DNA from: JBAXHO01 sp037138855
GTDB lineage: Bacteria > Patescibacteriota > Dojkabacteria > B142 > OLB20
Length of the DNA: 36,864 nt
Assembly: GCA_037138855.1 (NCBI GenBank)
Contig: JBAXHO010000013.1
Coordinates: forward strand, 1-36,864
Reading direction: 5' to 3'
Shown: positions 9,357 through 16,843 of the stretch, piece by piece
How the letters are laid out: each line of letters starts with the position of its first letter
Numbering within the stretch: the first letter of the stretch is position 1
The notes under the pieces: model-generated
Databases searched by the model: none
Told to the model about the DNA's origin: nothing
What the model saw: the letters and a program-made list of their open reading frames with translations, nothing else
Made by a program: the position numbers and the translations under genes

Positions 9357-9836
9357 ATGCAGGATAATCAAAATCAATCACAAATACCAGTACAGTCTCA
9401 GGTAATGGCACCTGCAAATACTGTAGTTCCTGCACCAGTGGCACCAATTTCAGTAGGTAATCCCGAAGGCTCTGTTAATGTAGTGAGAGTGGAGACTGCA
9501 GCTGGAAGTGAACCACAACAAAAAGAATTTGGTTATGATCAAATTAAGCGAATTGAAAAACAGCCTGATTCAAATCAATCAGGTGAGAAAAAAGAGTTTT
9601 CCAGACCTGCGCTGCAACAAAATCCACAAGTACCACCCATTCAAGCTCCTAAGCCGGTGATTCCTGAAATCAAACCCAAAATGCCCAGTTTTTTTGGTTA
9701 TCGGATTCCACCACATATTAGTAAAAGCTATACTGTGATTAGTAAGCAAAAAACTCAAGGTGATACTCGGGAAGCTAGAACCTGGATATATATGCTGCTA
9801 GATCGATTGCTGAAAAAGCAAACATACTCAAAGTAG
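9357..9836 (+). CDS. Hypothetical protein with disordered Pro/Gln-rich N-terminus
   Basis: A 159-residue protein of unknown function. Residues 1 to about 108 are rich in Pro, Gln, Val and Ala and look disordered. The last 45 residues (SFFGYRIPPHISKSYTVI and the helix that follows) look folded and probably carry the conserved part. It lies 9 bp after smpB, likely in the same transcript. No signal peptide or membrane helix is seen. Confidence 0.6.
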   Translation: MQDNQNQSQIPVQSQVMAPANTVVPAPVAPISVGNPEGSVNVVRVETAAGSEPQQKEFGYDQIKRIEKQPDSNQSGEKKEFSRPALQQNPQVPPIQAPKPVIPEIKPKMPSFFGYRIPPHISKSYTVISKQKTQGDTREARTWIYMLLDRLLKKQTYSK

Positions 9837-9844
9837 TAGGTAAG

Positions 9845-9927
9845 TATCAAGTATCAAGTATAAAGTAGCAAGAAAAAATATCTAGTAGCTGGTATCTAGT
9901 ATCTAGTAAAAAAATTATGAATTATGA
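9845..9927. repeat. Cluster of heptamer arrays (TATCAAG, TATCTAG, ATTATGA)
   Basis: 9845-9872 reads TATCAAG, TATCAAG, TATAAAG, TAGCAAG. 9879-9906 reads TATCTAG, TAGCTGG, TATCTAG, TATCTAG. 9914-9927 reads ATTATGA twice. Three neighbouring arrays in one spacer have different units but the same 7-bp period. Confidence 0.9.
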
Positions 9928-9960
9928 ATACCAATTTCTAAATATTAATTCACATAATTT

Positions 9961-10009
9961 TTCCAGATTCCAGATTCCAGATTCCAGATTCCAGATTCCA
10001 GATTTCAGA
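9961..10009. repeat. Heptamer array TTCCAGA x7
   Basis: Six perfect TTCCAGA units followed by one variant, TTTCAGA. It lies in the 275-bp spacer before the VirD4-like gene, which otherwise holds the arrays at 9845-9927 and, near 10088-10093, a TATACT hexamer that could be the -10 element of the downstream gene. Confidence 0.95.
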
Positions 10010-10111
10010 TTTCTTTTAATCTTTTAATTTCTAAATATATTATTTATCAATTATTTCTACTTTGCTCCTCAAAAAAAATTAGTGTATTATACTAGTAATA
10101 GTTGATAATTC

Positions 10112-12604
10112 ATGCCCAATCAGCAATTTTTTTTACAATCATCGCAAATTAATACTCCAGATAATGTAAATCTTTTACAGACTTTACTTAGTCCTGGTTT
10201 TTGGCTTGCCGGTTTTGCTGTAATTGTTTTAATTGTAGTGTTAATAATCATTATTAAACTTCTCATTACAAAATTTCTCGATAGATTAAAAGATGCTTCA
10301 GAAGAAAAAGCTTCATTAAATTCGGTGATTTTTGAAGTACGAGTGCCTCGCAATAATGAAATTGAAATCCAAGCATCTGATCAAATGTTTTCCAGCTTGT
10401 TAGGTATCAGTAAGGAAATGAAAGGGTTGAAGCAATTTACTGAAGCCCGTTCTTTTATTAGTTTGGAGATTATTGCTTTACCAGAGATGATAAAATTTTA
10501 TGTGGTTTGTTCCAAAGAAATTTCTAATACAGTGGAAAAAGGCATCAATAGTACTTTCCCGGCAGCTGAAGTGATTTTTGTTGATGAATATAATATTTTT
10601 GCTGATGGGGCAAAAGTCGAATTTGCTTCTTTGAGGCTTGATAAGGATTCGTATAAGCCGATTCGGACATATGAAGATTTATCAGTAGACTCGATGTCCA
10701 GTATGCTTACTACAATGAGCAAATTAAATATGGGTGAGGCAGCGGCAGTTCAGGTGATTATTACTAGTGCTGGAAGTGAATGGCGTAATCAAGGAAAAAA
10801 ATTTGTTAATAAAGTTCATAGTCATAATTCTGATCCGGAAAAAAAGAAAATGGATGTGGCTGAAGATTTGTTGATGGCAATTGAGAAGAAATGTGAGAAA
10901 GGCGGTTTTTATACAGATATCAATTTAGTAGCTGTTGCTGCCAATTCTGAAGCAGCTCGTATTCATTTAGAAAGTATGATTAGTACTTTTCAACAATTGG
11001 GAAAAGAAGGTAGTAATTCTTTTAGAAAAGCTGATTTATCGAAGAAAAGTAAAAATGATTTTGTCCGGGATTTTATCTACCGTTTGACAAGTCAAAGAAT
11101 GATTTTAAATACTGCGGAATTGGCTACAATTTTTCATTTCCCCAATAAAAATGTGGATGCTGCTCATGTCAATTGGCTCATGGCCAAAAGGGCACCAGCT
11201 ACTTCCGGAATTCCTTCCAATGGTGATCTTTGGTTGGGTACTAACATTTATCGTGATGTCAAGAAACAAATTTTTATGATGCGTGATGACCGGAGACGTC
11301 ATATGTACATGATTGGTAAAACTGGAGCTGGAAAATCATATCTTTTGCAGCAAATGGTTTTACAGGATATTATCAAAGGTGAAGGTGTGGCCTTTCTTGA
11401 TCCTCATGGAGAGCATGCGGAGTGGCTTTTGGAGCGTATTCCTCCTCATAGAATTGAAGATGTGATTTATTGGAATCCAGGAGATGTAGATCGTCCTTTG
11501 GGATTTAATATATTGGCCCATTATGGTGAGCAGGATAAACATAGAGTGGTTAACTCTTTTGTAGGTTTAATGCAGAAAATGTATGATCCTCATAATCAAG
11601 GTATCACTGGTCCACGTTTTGAACGTGCTGTTCGTAATGCTATGTTGACTGTTATGGAAGATCCTGATGCTACACTTGTCGAAGTTTTACGTATTTTAAG
11701 TGATGAAAAATATGCAGCGCGAAAAATTCCTTTGGTAAAAGATGATATGGTTCGAAGATATTGGACAGATGAAATTGCCAAAACTCAGGATTTTCACAAG
11801 TCAGAAGTTTTGGGTTACATCGTTTCCAAATTTGATCGTTTTGTGACAAATAAATTAACCCGGAATATTTTTGGACAATCAAAGTCAGGGTTTGATTTTC
11901 GTCAGGTAATGGATCAAGGGAAAATCTTGATTGTGAATCTCTCCAAAGGATTGATTGGTGAAGAAAATGCTCAATTTCTTGGATTATTAATTGTACCAAA
12001 GATTTTATCTGCAGCAATGAGCAGAGCGGACATGGATCCAGCACTGCGACGGGATTTTTATCTTTATGTTGACGAGTTTCAAAACTTTTCTACAGAGGAT
12101 TTTGCCCAAATTTTGTCTGAGGCCCGAAAATATCGCTTAAATTTAATTGTGGCAAATCAATATATTGCGCAAATTGATGAAAAAATTCGTGATGCAGTAT
12201 TTGGAAATGTAGGTAGTGTGATTGGAATGAAAGTTGGTACTTCTGATGCTCAATTTTTAGAAACTATTTATACACCTGTTTTCGATGCAAATGATTTAAC
12301 TAATCTGGAAAATACTAATGCTTATGTGAAAATGCTTTACAAGGGTGAATCGCCACCAGCATTTTCCATTAATACGCATTACAAATATTCACCATACAAT
12401 ATTCCTAAAGAAGGCAATAAAAAAGTGTCTGAAATTGTTCGAAATCTCTCCCGTTATCGTTATGGTCGTGATCGTGCTCTTGTAGAAGCAGAGATACGTA
12501 AACGTGCTGAACTTAGTTCTGATTTTGATAAAGATGACAAAGGAAGTGGTGGATTTGGCGGTGGTGCAGGAGGATTTAGTACACCATTAGCACCTCCGAA
12601 GTAG
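10112..12604 (+). CDS. VirD4/TraG-like type IV coupling ATPase
   Basis: An 830-residue membrane-anchored ATPase of the VirD4/TraG/HerA superfamily, which moves DNA or protein substrates through type IV secretion-like channels. One hydrophobic helix near residues 30-52 anchors it. Walker A is GKTGAGKS (402-409), followed by GEGVAFLDPHGEHAEWLL; Walker B is YLYVDEFQNF with D654-E655. The C-terminal motor region contains LSEARKYRLNLIVANQY, typical of this group. The tail is Gly-rich (GSGGFGGGAGGF). It stands alone, with no VirB4, VirB6 or relaxase in the window. A TATACT hexamer 18 bp upstream of the ATG may be its promoter. Family call secure; substrate unknown. Confidence 0.85.
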   Translation: MPNQQFFLQSSQINTPDNVNLLQTLLSPGFWLAGFAVIVLIVVLIIIIKLLITKFLDRLKDASEEKASLNSVIFEVRVPRNNEIEIQASDQMFSSLLGISKEMKGLKQFTEARSFISLEIIALPEMIKFYVVCSKEISNTVEKGINSTFPAAEVIFVDEYNIFADGAKVEFASLRLDKDSYKPIRTYEDLSVDSMSSMLTTMSKLNMGEAAAVQVIITSAGSEWRNQGKKFVNKVHSHNSDPEKKKMDVAEDLLMAIEKKCEKGGFYTDINLVAVAANSEAARIHLESMISTFQQLGKEGSNSFRKADLSKKSKNDFVRDFIYRLTSQRMILNTAELATIFHFPNKNVDAAHVNWLMAKRAPATSGIPSNGDLWLGTNIYRDVKKQIFMMRDDRRRHMYMIGKTGAGKSYLLQQMVLQDIIKGEGVAFLDPHGEHAEWLLERIPPHRIEDVIYWNPGDVDRPLGFNILAHYGEQDKHRVVNSFVGLMQKMYDPHNQGITGPRFERAVRNAMLTVMEDPDATLVEVLRILSDEKYAARKIPLVKDDMVRRYWTDEIAKTQDFHKSEVLGYIVSKFDRFVTNKLTRNIFGQSKSGFDFRQVMDQGKILIVNLSKGLIGEENAQFLGLLIVPKILSAAMSRADMDPALRRDFYLYVDEFQNFSTEDFAQILSEARKYRLNLIVANQYIAQIDEKIRDAVFGNVGSVIGMKVGTSDAQFLETIYTPVFDANDLTNLENTNAYVKMLYKGESPPAFSINTHYKYSPYNIPKEGNKKVSEIVRNLSRYRYGRDRALVEAEIRKRAELSSDFDKDDKGSGGFGGGAGGFSTPLAPPK

Positions 12605-12611
12605 GAAATAT

Positions 12612-12625
12612 GTAGACAGTAGACT
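12612..12625. repeat. Short heptamer repeat GTAGAC(A/T)
   Basis: Two adjacent units, GTAGACA and GTAGACT, just after the stop of the VirD4-like gene. They are of the same family as 103-130 and 36413-36447. The rest of the 160-bp spacer is AT-rich with no gene seen. Confidence 0.7.
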
Positions 12626-12765
12626 GTAAAAGAAATTAAGAATAGATAAAAGGTATAAGTTATAAGATAAAAGCTAAGAGTTTAAACTAATAGAAAATAA
12701 TTAAAATCATTCTACTTCCATTAGATCTACGAAATGTCATATGCGAACTGTGATTTATCAACCTT

Positions 12766-13320
12766 CTAGATTTTTAGATACTTTTCTAAAAAGCTAATTC
12801 CAGCTAGAGTTTCACTGCAGTTAATTTCTTTTCCAGATAATTTTGAGATTTCCTTTATAGGAATTTGGTGAATTTTGATTATTTCGTTAGAATCCAATTT
12901 TTGAGGTTTAGAAATTGCTGCCTCTGGATAATAAAAGATAAATAATTCCATTTTAATTTTACTAGGACAAGTGGCAATTTTGCCAAGCAAATGTAATTTT
13001 TCAGTTTCGACTTTAATTCCACATTCCTCCATCAATTCGCGTTCTGCAGCTGCAATTGGAGTTTCATCAGGATCAATAAAGCCGCCAGGTAGCTCTAGAG
13101 TCACTTTCCCGATTCCTTGTTTGTACTGTTCTACCATGATTAATTCATTGTCTTTTGTAACTGCACAGAGTAGCACCACTTCTGGAAATCGGGCATGAAA
13201 ATAATCAGAAATAACAGTTCCATTTGTATTTTCCAGCTTGGAGCAGAACAGTGGAAACCATTTACTGGGTGAAATCTCTTTTTCTTCAATTAGTTTCCAG
13301 TTGGGTAGGGTGAAATTCAT
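12766..13320 (-). CDS. Nudix hydrolase (ADP-ribose pyrophosphatase-like)
   Basis: A 184-residue Nudix hydrolase, which cleaves nucleoside diphosphates linked to another group. The full Nudix box is present: G80-x5-E86-x7-R94-E-L-x-E98-E99-x-G101 in GGFIDPDETPIAAAERELME. A conserved strand, VVLLCAVTKDNELIMVEQYK, precedes it. The spacing and the E-L-P-G-G approach suggest the ADP-ribose or sugar-nucleotide branch, but the substrate cannot be read from sequence. The start chosen is ATG at 13320; a TTG three codons upstream is less likely. The gene follows the HAD hydrolase on the same strand. Confidence 0.88.
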   Translation of the reverse strand: MNFTLPNWKLIEEKEISPSKWFPLFCSKLENTNGTVISDYFHARFPEVVLLCAVTKDNELIMVEQYKQGIGKVTLELPGGFIDPDETPIAAAERELMEECGIKVETEKLHLLGKIATCPSKIKMELFIFYYPEAAISKPQKLDSNEIIKIHQIPIKEISKLSGKEINCSETLAGISFLEKYLKI

Positions 13321-13341
13321 GGTTTTCAAAAATGAAATAAA

Positions 13342-13950
13342 TTAGGAAAATAATATTCTTTTTATTTTTTTTTCAACTTGTTTTGAATTTTCAACCAAAA
13401 TTGTTGTGATTCCTAGGTTATTGGCTGGAATTAAATTTACCTCTAAATCATCCAAGTAAATACAGCTTTCAGGTTTGGCATTTAATTGATTTAACACATA
13501 TTGATATACCTTGAGATCAGGCTTTGCTAAACCAATTTCATTGGAAAGAAAAACTTGATCAAAAAATTCGTAACCCCCACGAGACTTAATATAATCAGCC
13601 ACAGGTTTCACGGTGTTGGAGAAAACCACACATTGATAACCTGCTTCTTGCAGATCAATTACCAAAGCTTTCATTTCCGGTAGAACAATAAAAGTATCGC
13701 AGTCTTTGACCCAGTAGTTGATATACGTTTCTGGAGCTGGTAAGTTAAGTTCCAGATGAATGTTTGTGACAAATTCCTGATCAGAAATTTTACCGGTGTT
13801 GAGTGCAGGGAGAAATTTTTGATAAGCATTTTGAAAGTCATTTTCTTCCAAGTGAAACTCTTTTTTAAAAGCATTAAAAGAATGAAGAAAATTGCGGTGC
13901 ATCACGCCCCCGTAGTCGAAGATGATGTGGGAGAATTTATTTAAATGCAT
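13342..13950 (-). CDS. HAD-superfamily hydrolase
   Basis: A 202-residue HAD-like hydrolase (subfamily IA style). Motif I is FDYGGV with nucleophile D12; the usual second acid of DxD is Gly, as in YihX-like members. Motif II is S111 in VVFSNTV, motif III K143 in GLAKPDLKVYQ, and motif IV D167-D168 in IYLDDLEVN. A helical cap lies between motifs I and II. It probably removes phosphate from a small sugar phosphate or nucleotide, but the substrate cannot be told. The ATG is 17 bp downstream of the tRNA-Ile gene on the same strand, so it may share that transcript, with the Nudix gene following. Confidence 0.85.
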   Translation of the reverse strand: MHLNKFSHIIFDYGGVMHRNFLHSFNAFKKEFHLEENDFQNAYQKFLPALNTGKISDQEFVTNIHLELNLPAPETYINYWVKDCDTFIVLPEMKALVIDLQEAGYQCVVFSNTVKPVADYIKSRGGYEFFDQVFLSNEIGLAKPDLKVYQYVLNQLNAKPESCIYLDDLEVNLIPANNLGITTILVENSKQVEKKIKRILFS

Positions 13951-13967
13951 AAATGTGTTTTAAAATT

Positions 13968-14041
13968 TGCACCAAGGTAGACTCGAACTACCGACCCCGG
14001 CTTTATAAGAACCGTGCTCTAACCGGCTGAGCTATTGGTGC
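13968..14041 (-). tRNA. tRNA-Ile(UAU)
   Basis: A 74-nt cloverleaf on the minus strand. Acceptor GCACCAA pairs perfectly with TTGGTGC and the discriminator is A. The D arm is GCTC/GAGC, anticodon stem CGGTT/AGCCG, loop CTTATAA and T arm GGTAG/CTACC with TTCGAGT. The anticodon TAT is at 14005-14007 (complement), reading AUA. The body resembles bacterial tRNA-Ile. CCA is not encoded. The UAU anticodon is the uncommon bacterial solution for AUA; most species use a CAU tRNA modified to lysidine by TilS. Confidence 0.93.
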
Positions 14042-14113
14042 GATAAGATATGTGCTTTATTTTAACATTAGAAATGGATTATTTAAAGTAACTAAAAAAA
14101 ATCATTAATATAA

Positions 14114-14767
14114 TTATCTAATTGGTGTAATCGTCACATTATTTATTTGATTTTGAAAATCTTGTTGTATTTTTTCTTGATCATTTTGAAAATCTTGCTG
14201 CATTTTTTCTTTGTCATTTTGATAGTCTTGTTGCATTTTTTTGGTGTCCTCATCATATTTCTTTGTCATTTCATCTGACTTATTATCAAACCGGTTAGTC
14301 ATTTCATCAGATTTGTTATAAAACCAACTTGTCATTCCATCTGCAGTTTTGTAAAACCAGGAAAATGGATTATTTTTGGATATTTGCCCGGCTGATGCTC
14401 TAGTGAGAAAGCAACATGAGAGAAGTAAAGTTAAAAGAATTAGAAATATAATAATGCAGCCTTTTTTCCAGTTTTTCTTTAATTTCTCTGAAGTACCTGC
14501 TGTATTTGATTCTTCCAGTTCTTGATATTCCTCAAAATTACCAATTTTGGTTTTTAATTCTGTAATATCAAGCTTAGTGATGACTTGTGATTTTTTATCT
14601 TGAAGATTTTCTGCAATTCTAGATTTTACGTCTTCAATAATTTCCAGTTTGTCATTATTACCCACAAGGGCATATTCAAGCTCCTGGAGATAGGATTTTA
14701 GTAAGGTATATCCAGCTTCATCGAAATTAAATACTTGCCCGCAAAGGTTTAAAGTTTTATTGTTCAT
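14114..14767 (-). CDS. HAAS-like membrane protein with 11-residue repeat tail
   Basis: A 217-residue protein. Residues about 1-80 (FNFDEAGYTLLKSYLQEL, then EIIEDVKSRIAENL) look like a HAAS/PspC-type N-terminal helical domain, which in many bacteria is encoded beside a PadR regulator, as here. A membrane helix lies at about 103-121. Residues 136-211 are seven consecutive 11-residue units (one is 10), each with an aromatic residue near position 3 and an acidic centre, for example QQDYQNDKEKM and QQDFQNDQEKI. The pattern predicts a hendecad coiled coil outside the membrane. The gene overlaps padR by 11 bp, so the pair is one operon and is probably controlled by the PadR repressor. Confidence 0.72.
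   Translation of the reverse strand: MNNKTLNLCGQVFNFDEAGYTLLKSYLQELEYALVGNNDKLEIIEDVKSRIAENLQDKKSQVITKLDITELKTKIGNFEEYQELEESNTAGTSEKLKKNWKKGCIIIFLILLTLLLSCCFLTRASAGQISKNNPFSWFYKTADGMTSWFYNKSDEMTNRFDNKSDEMTKKYDEDTKKMQQDYQNDKEKMQQDFQNDQEKIQQDFQNQINNVTITPIR
14135..14362 (-). repeat. Coding 33-bp repeats (hendecad array)
   Basis: This stretch encodes residues 136-211 of the HAAS-like protein as seven tandem units of 11, 11, 11, 10, 11, 11 and 11 codons. The last three are nearly identical in amino acids. The similarity at DNA level (recurring TTTTTTC-TTGATCATTTTG patterns) suggests recent unit duplication. Confidence 0.8.
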
Positions 14768-15101
14768 TTTTTTTAATTAAAAAATTAATAGATTGTGAAA
14801 TTTTTATCCATAAAATTTGATAGGTATTTAACATTGTTTGCCCTTTATTAGTAAGCTGATAATATTTTCTGGGTGGTCCGCTGGGTGATTCTTCCCAATA
14901 ATATGATACAGCTTCTTCTCTAGAAAGTCTCGAAAGAAGAGGGTAGAGGGTACCTTCTGAGGTAATTAGCTGGGCTTCTTTTAATAGATTTAACATATCA
15001 GAAGTATAAATTTTATTTTTTGCAATTACAGAAAGTACTGCAAATTCAATCAAGCCCTTACGCATTTCTTTCTCAATTGTTGTTAAATATTCTCGATTCA
15101 T
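14757..15101 (-). CDS. PadR-family transcriptional regulator
   Basis: A 114-residue winged-helix repressor. The PadR core is clear: GLIEFAVLSVIAKNKIYTSD, the recognition region SEGTLYPLLSRL and the wing with PRKYYQLTNKG. The start chosen is ATG 15101. An in-frame TTG at 15137 lies inside the predicted -35 element and is unlikely. A near-consensus promoter places transcription start at or one base before this ATG, so the mRNA is probably leaderless. An 8-bp-arm palindrome over the -35 suggests autorepression. It is the first gene of an operon with the HAAS-like membrane protein, the classical arrangement for this family. Confidence 0.9.
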   Translation of the reverse strand: MNREYLTTIEKEMRKGLIEFAVLSVIAKNKIYTSDMLNLLKEAQLITSEGTLYPLLSRLSREEAVSYYWEESPSGPPRKYYQLTNKGQTMLNTYQILWIKISQSINFLIKKNEQ

Positions 15102-15108
15102 ATTGTAA

Positions 15109-15141
15109 ATTATACTATAGAGTACCTTGTCATACAAGGTA
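15109..15141 (-). promoter_or_regulatory. padR promoter with overlapping palindromic operator
   Basis: On the minus strand, -35 TTGTAT (15132-15137) and -10 TATAAT (15109-15114) are separated by exactly 17 bp, with 7 nt between the -10 and the ATG at 15101. The palindrome TACCTTGTCATACAAGGTA (15123-15141) has 8-bp arms and a 3-bp centre and covers the -35. Its TTGT/ACAA core resembles known PadR half-sites (ATGT/ACAT). Autoregulation is inferred from position and family. Confidence 0.72.
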
Positions 15142-15251
15142 GATAATTCGTTTTTAATAATCGCTGCAAAGATATTTTTCGGAAATAAAAAACATATCGG
15201 AAATATTTCTTCTAGTAGCTTTTAACTTCTAACTTTTACCTAGTTTTTTAG

Positions 15252-16124
15252 TTACAAACTTTTAATCTGCTTGACAGTTTTAGTGGGACGATTTTCAATA
15301 AGGGAGAGATAGCGTTCAGTGGTAGTAGATTTTTGATGACCGACATAATCAGCTAGGACATGAATATCCACACCATTTTCCAATTGAAAAACAATGAATG
15401 TGTTACGAATATCATTAACTGTAGCAGTTTTGATTCCAGCTTTTTTAAAGGCACGATTGATTGCAGTACGGATATTACGTATCAGGATTGATTTTCCGGT
15501 TTTCGTAAAAAATAGAAATCCACTTGGAATGGGTGCAACTTTTTTAAGATATGTTTTTAATGCAGGGGAAATAGTTTCATTTAAGATAATTTTTCTAGCT
15601 GATTTGGTTGAAAAGGTTGATATTTTAATAATTACTTCACTTTTATTTAAAATCACATCGCTTCGTTGGAGCCGAGAAATCTCACCGATTGTCATTCCAG
15701 TTTGAATCAACATCTCCACCATAGTATATAATCGGATATTATTTCTAGCTACATCTCTTAGGGCACGGTATTCTAAAGGAGAGAGAAATCTGGGTGAACG
15801 AGATTCTACTTTCGGATGCTGAACCGAGCTGGAAACATCTATAGAAATTATTTTTTCTTGAAGGCAATACTTGAAAAAAGTTTTAATACTATTGATTTTA
15901 CGGGAAATTGTTTTCAGAGTGAATTTTCCGGAAAACTTTAAGTCCTCAATAAATTTCATTAAGTCATTAGTTTGAATTTTTTCAATAGAAACAAAAATAT
16001 TTTTATTTTGGAGAAATTCAATTAATTGTGAGATATCTTTTTTGTAAGCGATTATTGTAGAAGTAGAACGTCCTATCTGCTTCAGGTATGAGGAAAATTG
16101 ATCAATCAGAGTGGTCGTTTCCAT
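15252..16124 (-). CDS. Tyrosine recombinase (Xer-like), catalytic set incomplete
   Basis: A 290-residue tyrosine recombinase by fold. The N-terminal core-binding SAM-like domain covers about 1-95; the C-terminal catalytic domain follows SPLEYRALRDVARN. In the usual order, Arg I is replaced by Thr (TGMTIGE, T145), the HxLRH box reads N237-D-I-R240-N, so the His is Asn, while R240, H263 in VGHQKSTTTERY and the nucleophile Y272 remain. A Lys (K174 or K178) is plausible for the beta-hairpin. Length and layout match XerC/D. It may be a weak, specialised or inactive enzyme; whether it is this genome's chromosome-dimer resolvase cannot be told. It is divergent from the FtsB-like gene. Confidence 0.82.
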   Translation of the reverse strand: METTTLIDQFSSYLKQIGRSTSTIIAYKKDISQLIEFLQNKNIFVSIEKIQTNDLMKFIEDLKFSGKFTLKTISRKINSIKTFFKYCLQEKIISIDVSSSVQHPKVESRSPRFLSPLEYRALRDVARNNIRLYTMVEMLIQTGMTIGEISRLQRSDVILNKSEVIIKISTFSTKSARKIILNETISPALKTYLKKVAPIPSGFLFFTKTGKSILIRNIRTAINRAFKKAGIKTATVNDIRNTFIVFQLENGVDIHVLADYVGHQKSTTTERYLSLIENRPTKTVKQIKSL

Positions 16125-16234
16125 TTTGTCTATGCTATACTATTTAAAATTATGTGGGGCTTCATAGGGGTCTTAAACTAATTGATGATGTTATCATAAA
16201 TTAGTTATCTAAGTCAATAACTAGAGGATATAAA

Positions 16235-16660
16235 ATGGCCAATAGAATTTATGAAATAAAAGCGTCAATTTTTCGAAAAATTACTGGATTTGATTGGGAT
16301 TCAGGAGATTTCTTGATTAATACTTTTTTAATATTATTGATATTTACGCTTAGCTTGAATGTTTATAATGCCTATAAAAAAGGAATAAATAATCGTAATT
16401 CAATTCAAGAAGAAGAACAAAAAGTAAATCAGTTAAAAGCTGAAACTGATGATCTAAATAATCAAATTGATTATTATAGTTCTTCAGAATATCGTAGAGC
16501 GTATGCCAGAGAAAATCAGAATTTTGCAATACCAGGTGAGAAGCTATATTACGTTCTCAGACCTGAGGATTATAAAATAGATTATTATCAAGTTAATACT
16601 GATCCGATTCAGCTTGATAATCATGCTCGTTGGTGGAAAGAATTGATTTTGGGTAGGTGA
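16235..16660 (+). CDS. FtsB/DivIC-like septum formation initiator
   Basis: A 141-residue bitopic membrane protein of the division machinery. The cytoplasmic N-terminus is followed by a membrane helix at about 26-46, a coiled coil at about 52-80 (QEEEQKVNQLKAETDDLNNQ) and the diagnostic EYRRAYARENQNFAIPGEK, equivalent to the YIEKxARExLGxxxPGE motif of FtsB/DivIC. It probably pairs with FtsL-type proteins to link division with septal wall synthesis. A GAGG at about 16223 serves as ribosome binding site. The initiator tRNA gene lies 76 bp downstream. Confidence 0.83.
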   Translation: MANRIYEIKASIFRKITGFDWDSGDFLINTFLILLIFTLSLNVYNAYKKGINNRNSIQEEEQKVNQLKAETDDLNNQIDYYSSSEYRRAYARENQNFAIPGEKLYYVLRPEDYKIDYYQVNTDPIQLDNHARWWKELILGR

Positions 16661-16681
16661 TATAGTATGATTTGAAAGAAG

Positions 16682-16709
16682 TATCAAGTATCAAGTATCA
16701 AGTATCAAG
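16682..16709. repeat. Heptamer array TATCAAG x4
   Basis: Four perfect TATCAAG units between the FtsB-like gene and the initiator tRNA. Confidence 0.95.
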
Positions 16710-16721
16710 AAGAAAGAGGAA

Positions 16722-16822
16722 AAAAAAAGATAAAGTCGCGGGGTGGAGCAGTGGCAGCTCGTCAGGCTCATAACCTGAAGGTCAGTAGTTCGAATCTACT
16801 CCCCGCAACTTTATCTTTTTTT
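16722..16822 (+). terminator. Long helix enclosing the initiator tRNA, with terminal T-run
   Basis: The 15 bases before the tRNA (16722-16736, ending GATAAAGT) are fully complementary to the 15 bases from A73 onward (16808-16822, beginning ACTTTATC and ending in seven T). In the precursor the acceptor stem can therefore extend by about 15 bp, broken only by the C1xA72 mismatch, and ends in a U-run as intrinsic terminators do. A second small hairpin, AGCCAA/TTGGCT, follows at 16825-16839 and also sits at the 3' end of the convergent DUF523 gene. Confidence 0.6.
16737..16808 (+). tRNA. Initiator tRNA-fMet(CAU)
   Basis: A 72-nt cloverleaf with anticodon CAT at 16769-16771. Initiator hallmarks are present: the C1xA72 mismatch at the acceptor end (CGCGGGG against CCCCGCA), A11:U24 in the D stem (GAGC/GCTC), and G30:C40 and G31:C39 next to the loop. 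The third of the usual three G:C pairs is A29:U41 here (TCAGG CTCATAA CCTGA), a variant known from some mycoplasmas and rhizobia. CCA is not encoded. The flanking bases can extend the acceptor stem (see the neighbouring hairpin). Confidence 0.94.
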
Positions 16823-16843
16823 GTAGCCAATTTTTGGCTTTAA

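Noticed and set aside
11670..12044. 124-codon frame on the minus strand
   Set aside because: Antisense to the well-supported VirD4-like ATPase and with no recognisable motif.
10112..12604. Complete type IV secretion or conjugation locus
   Set aside because: Only the VirD4-like ATPase is present; no VirB-type channel gene or relaxase is in the window.
15394..15705. 103-codon frame on the plus strand
   Set aside because: Antisense to the recombinase catalytic domain; no ribosome site or family.
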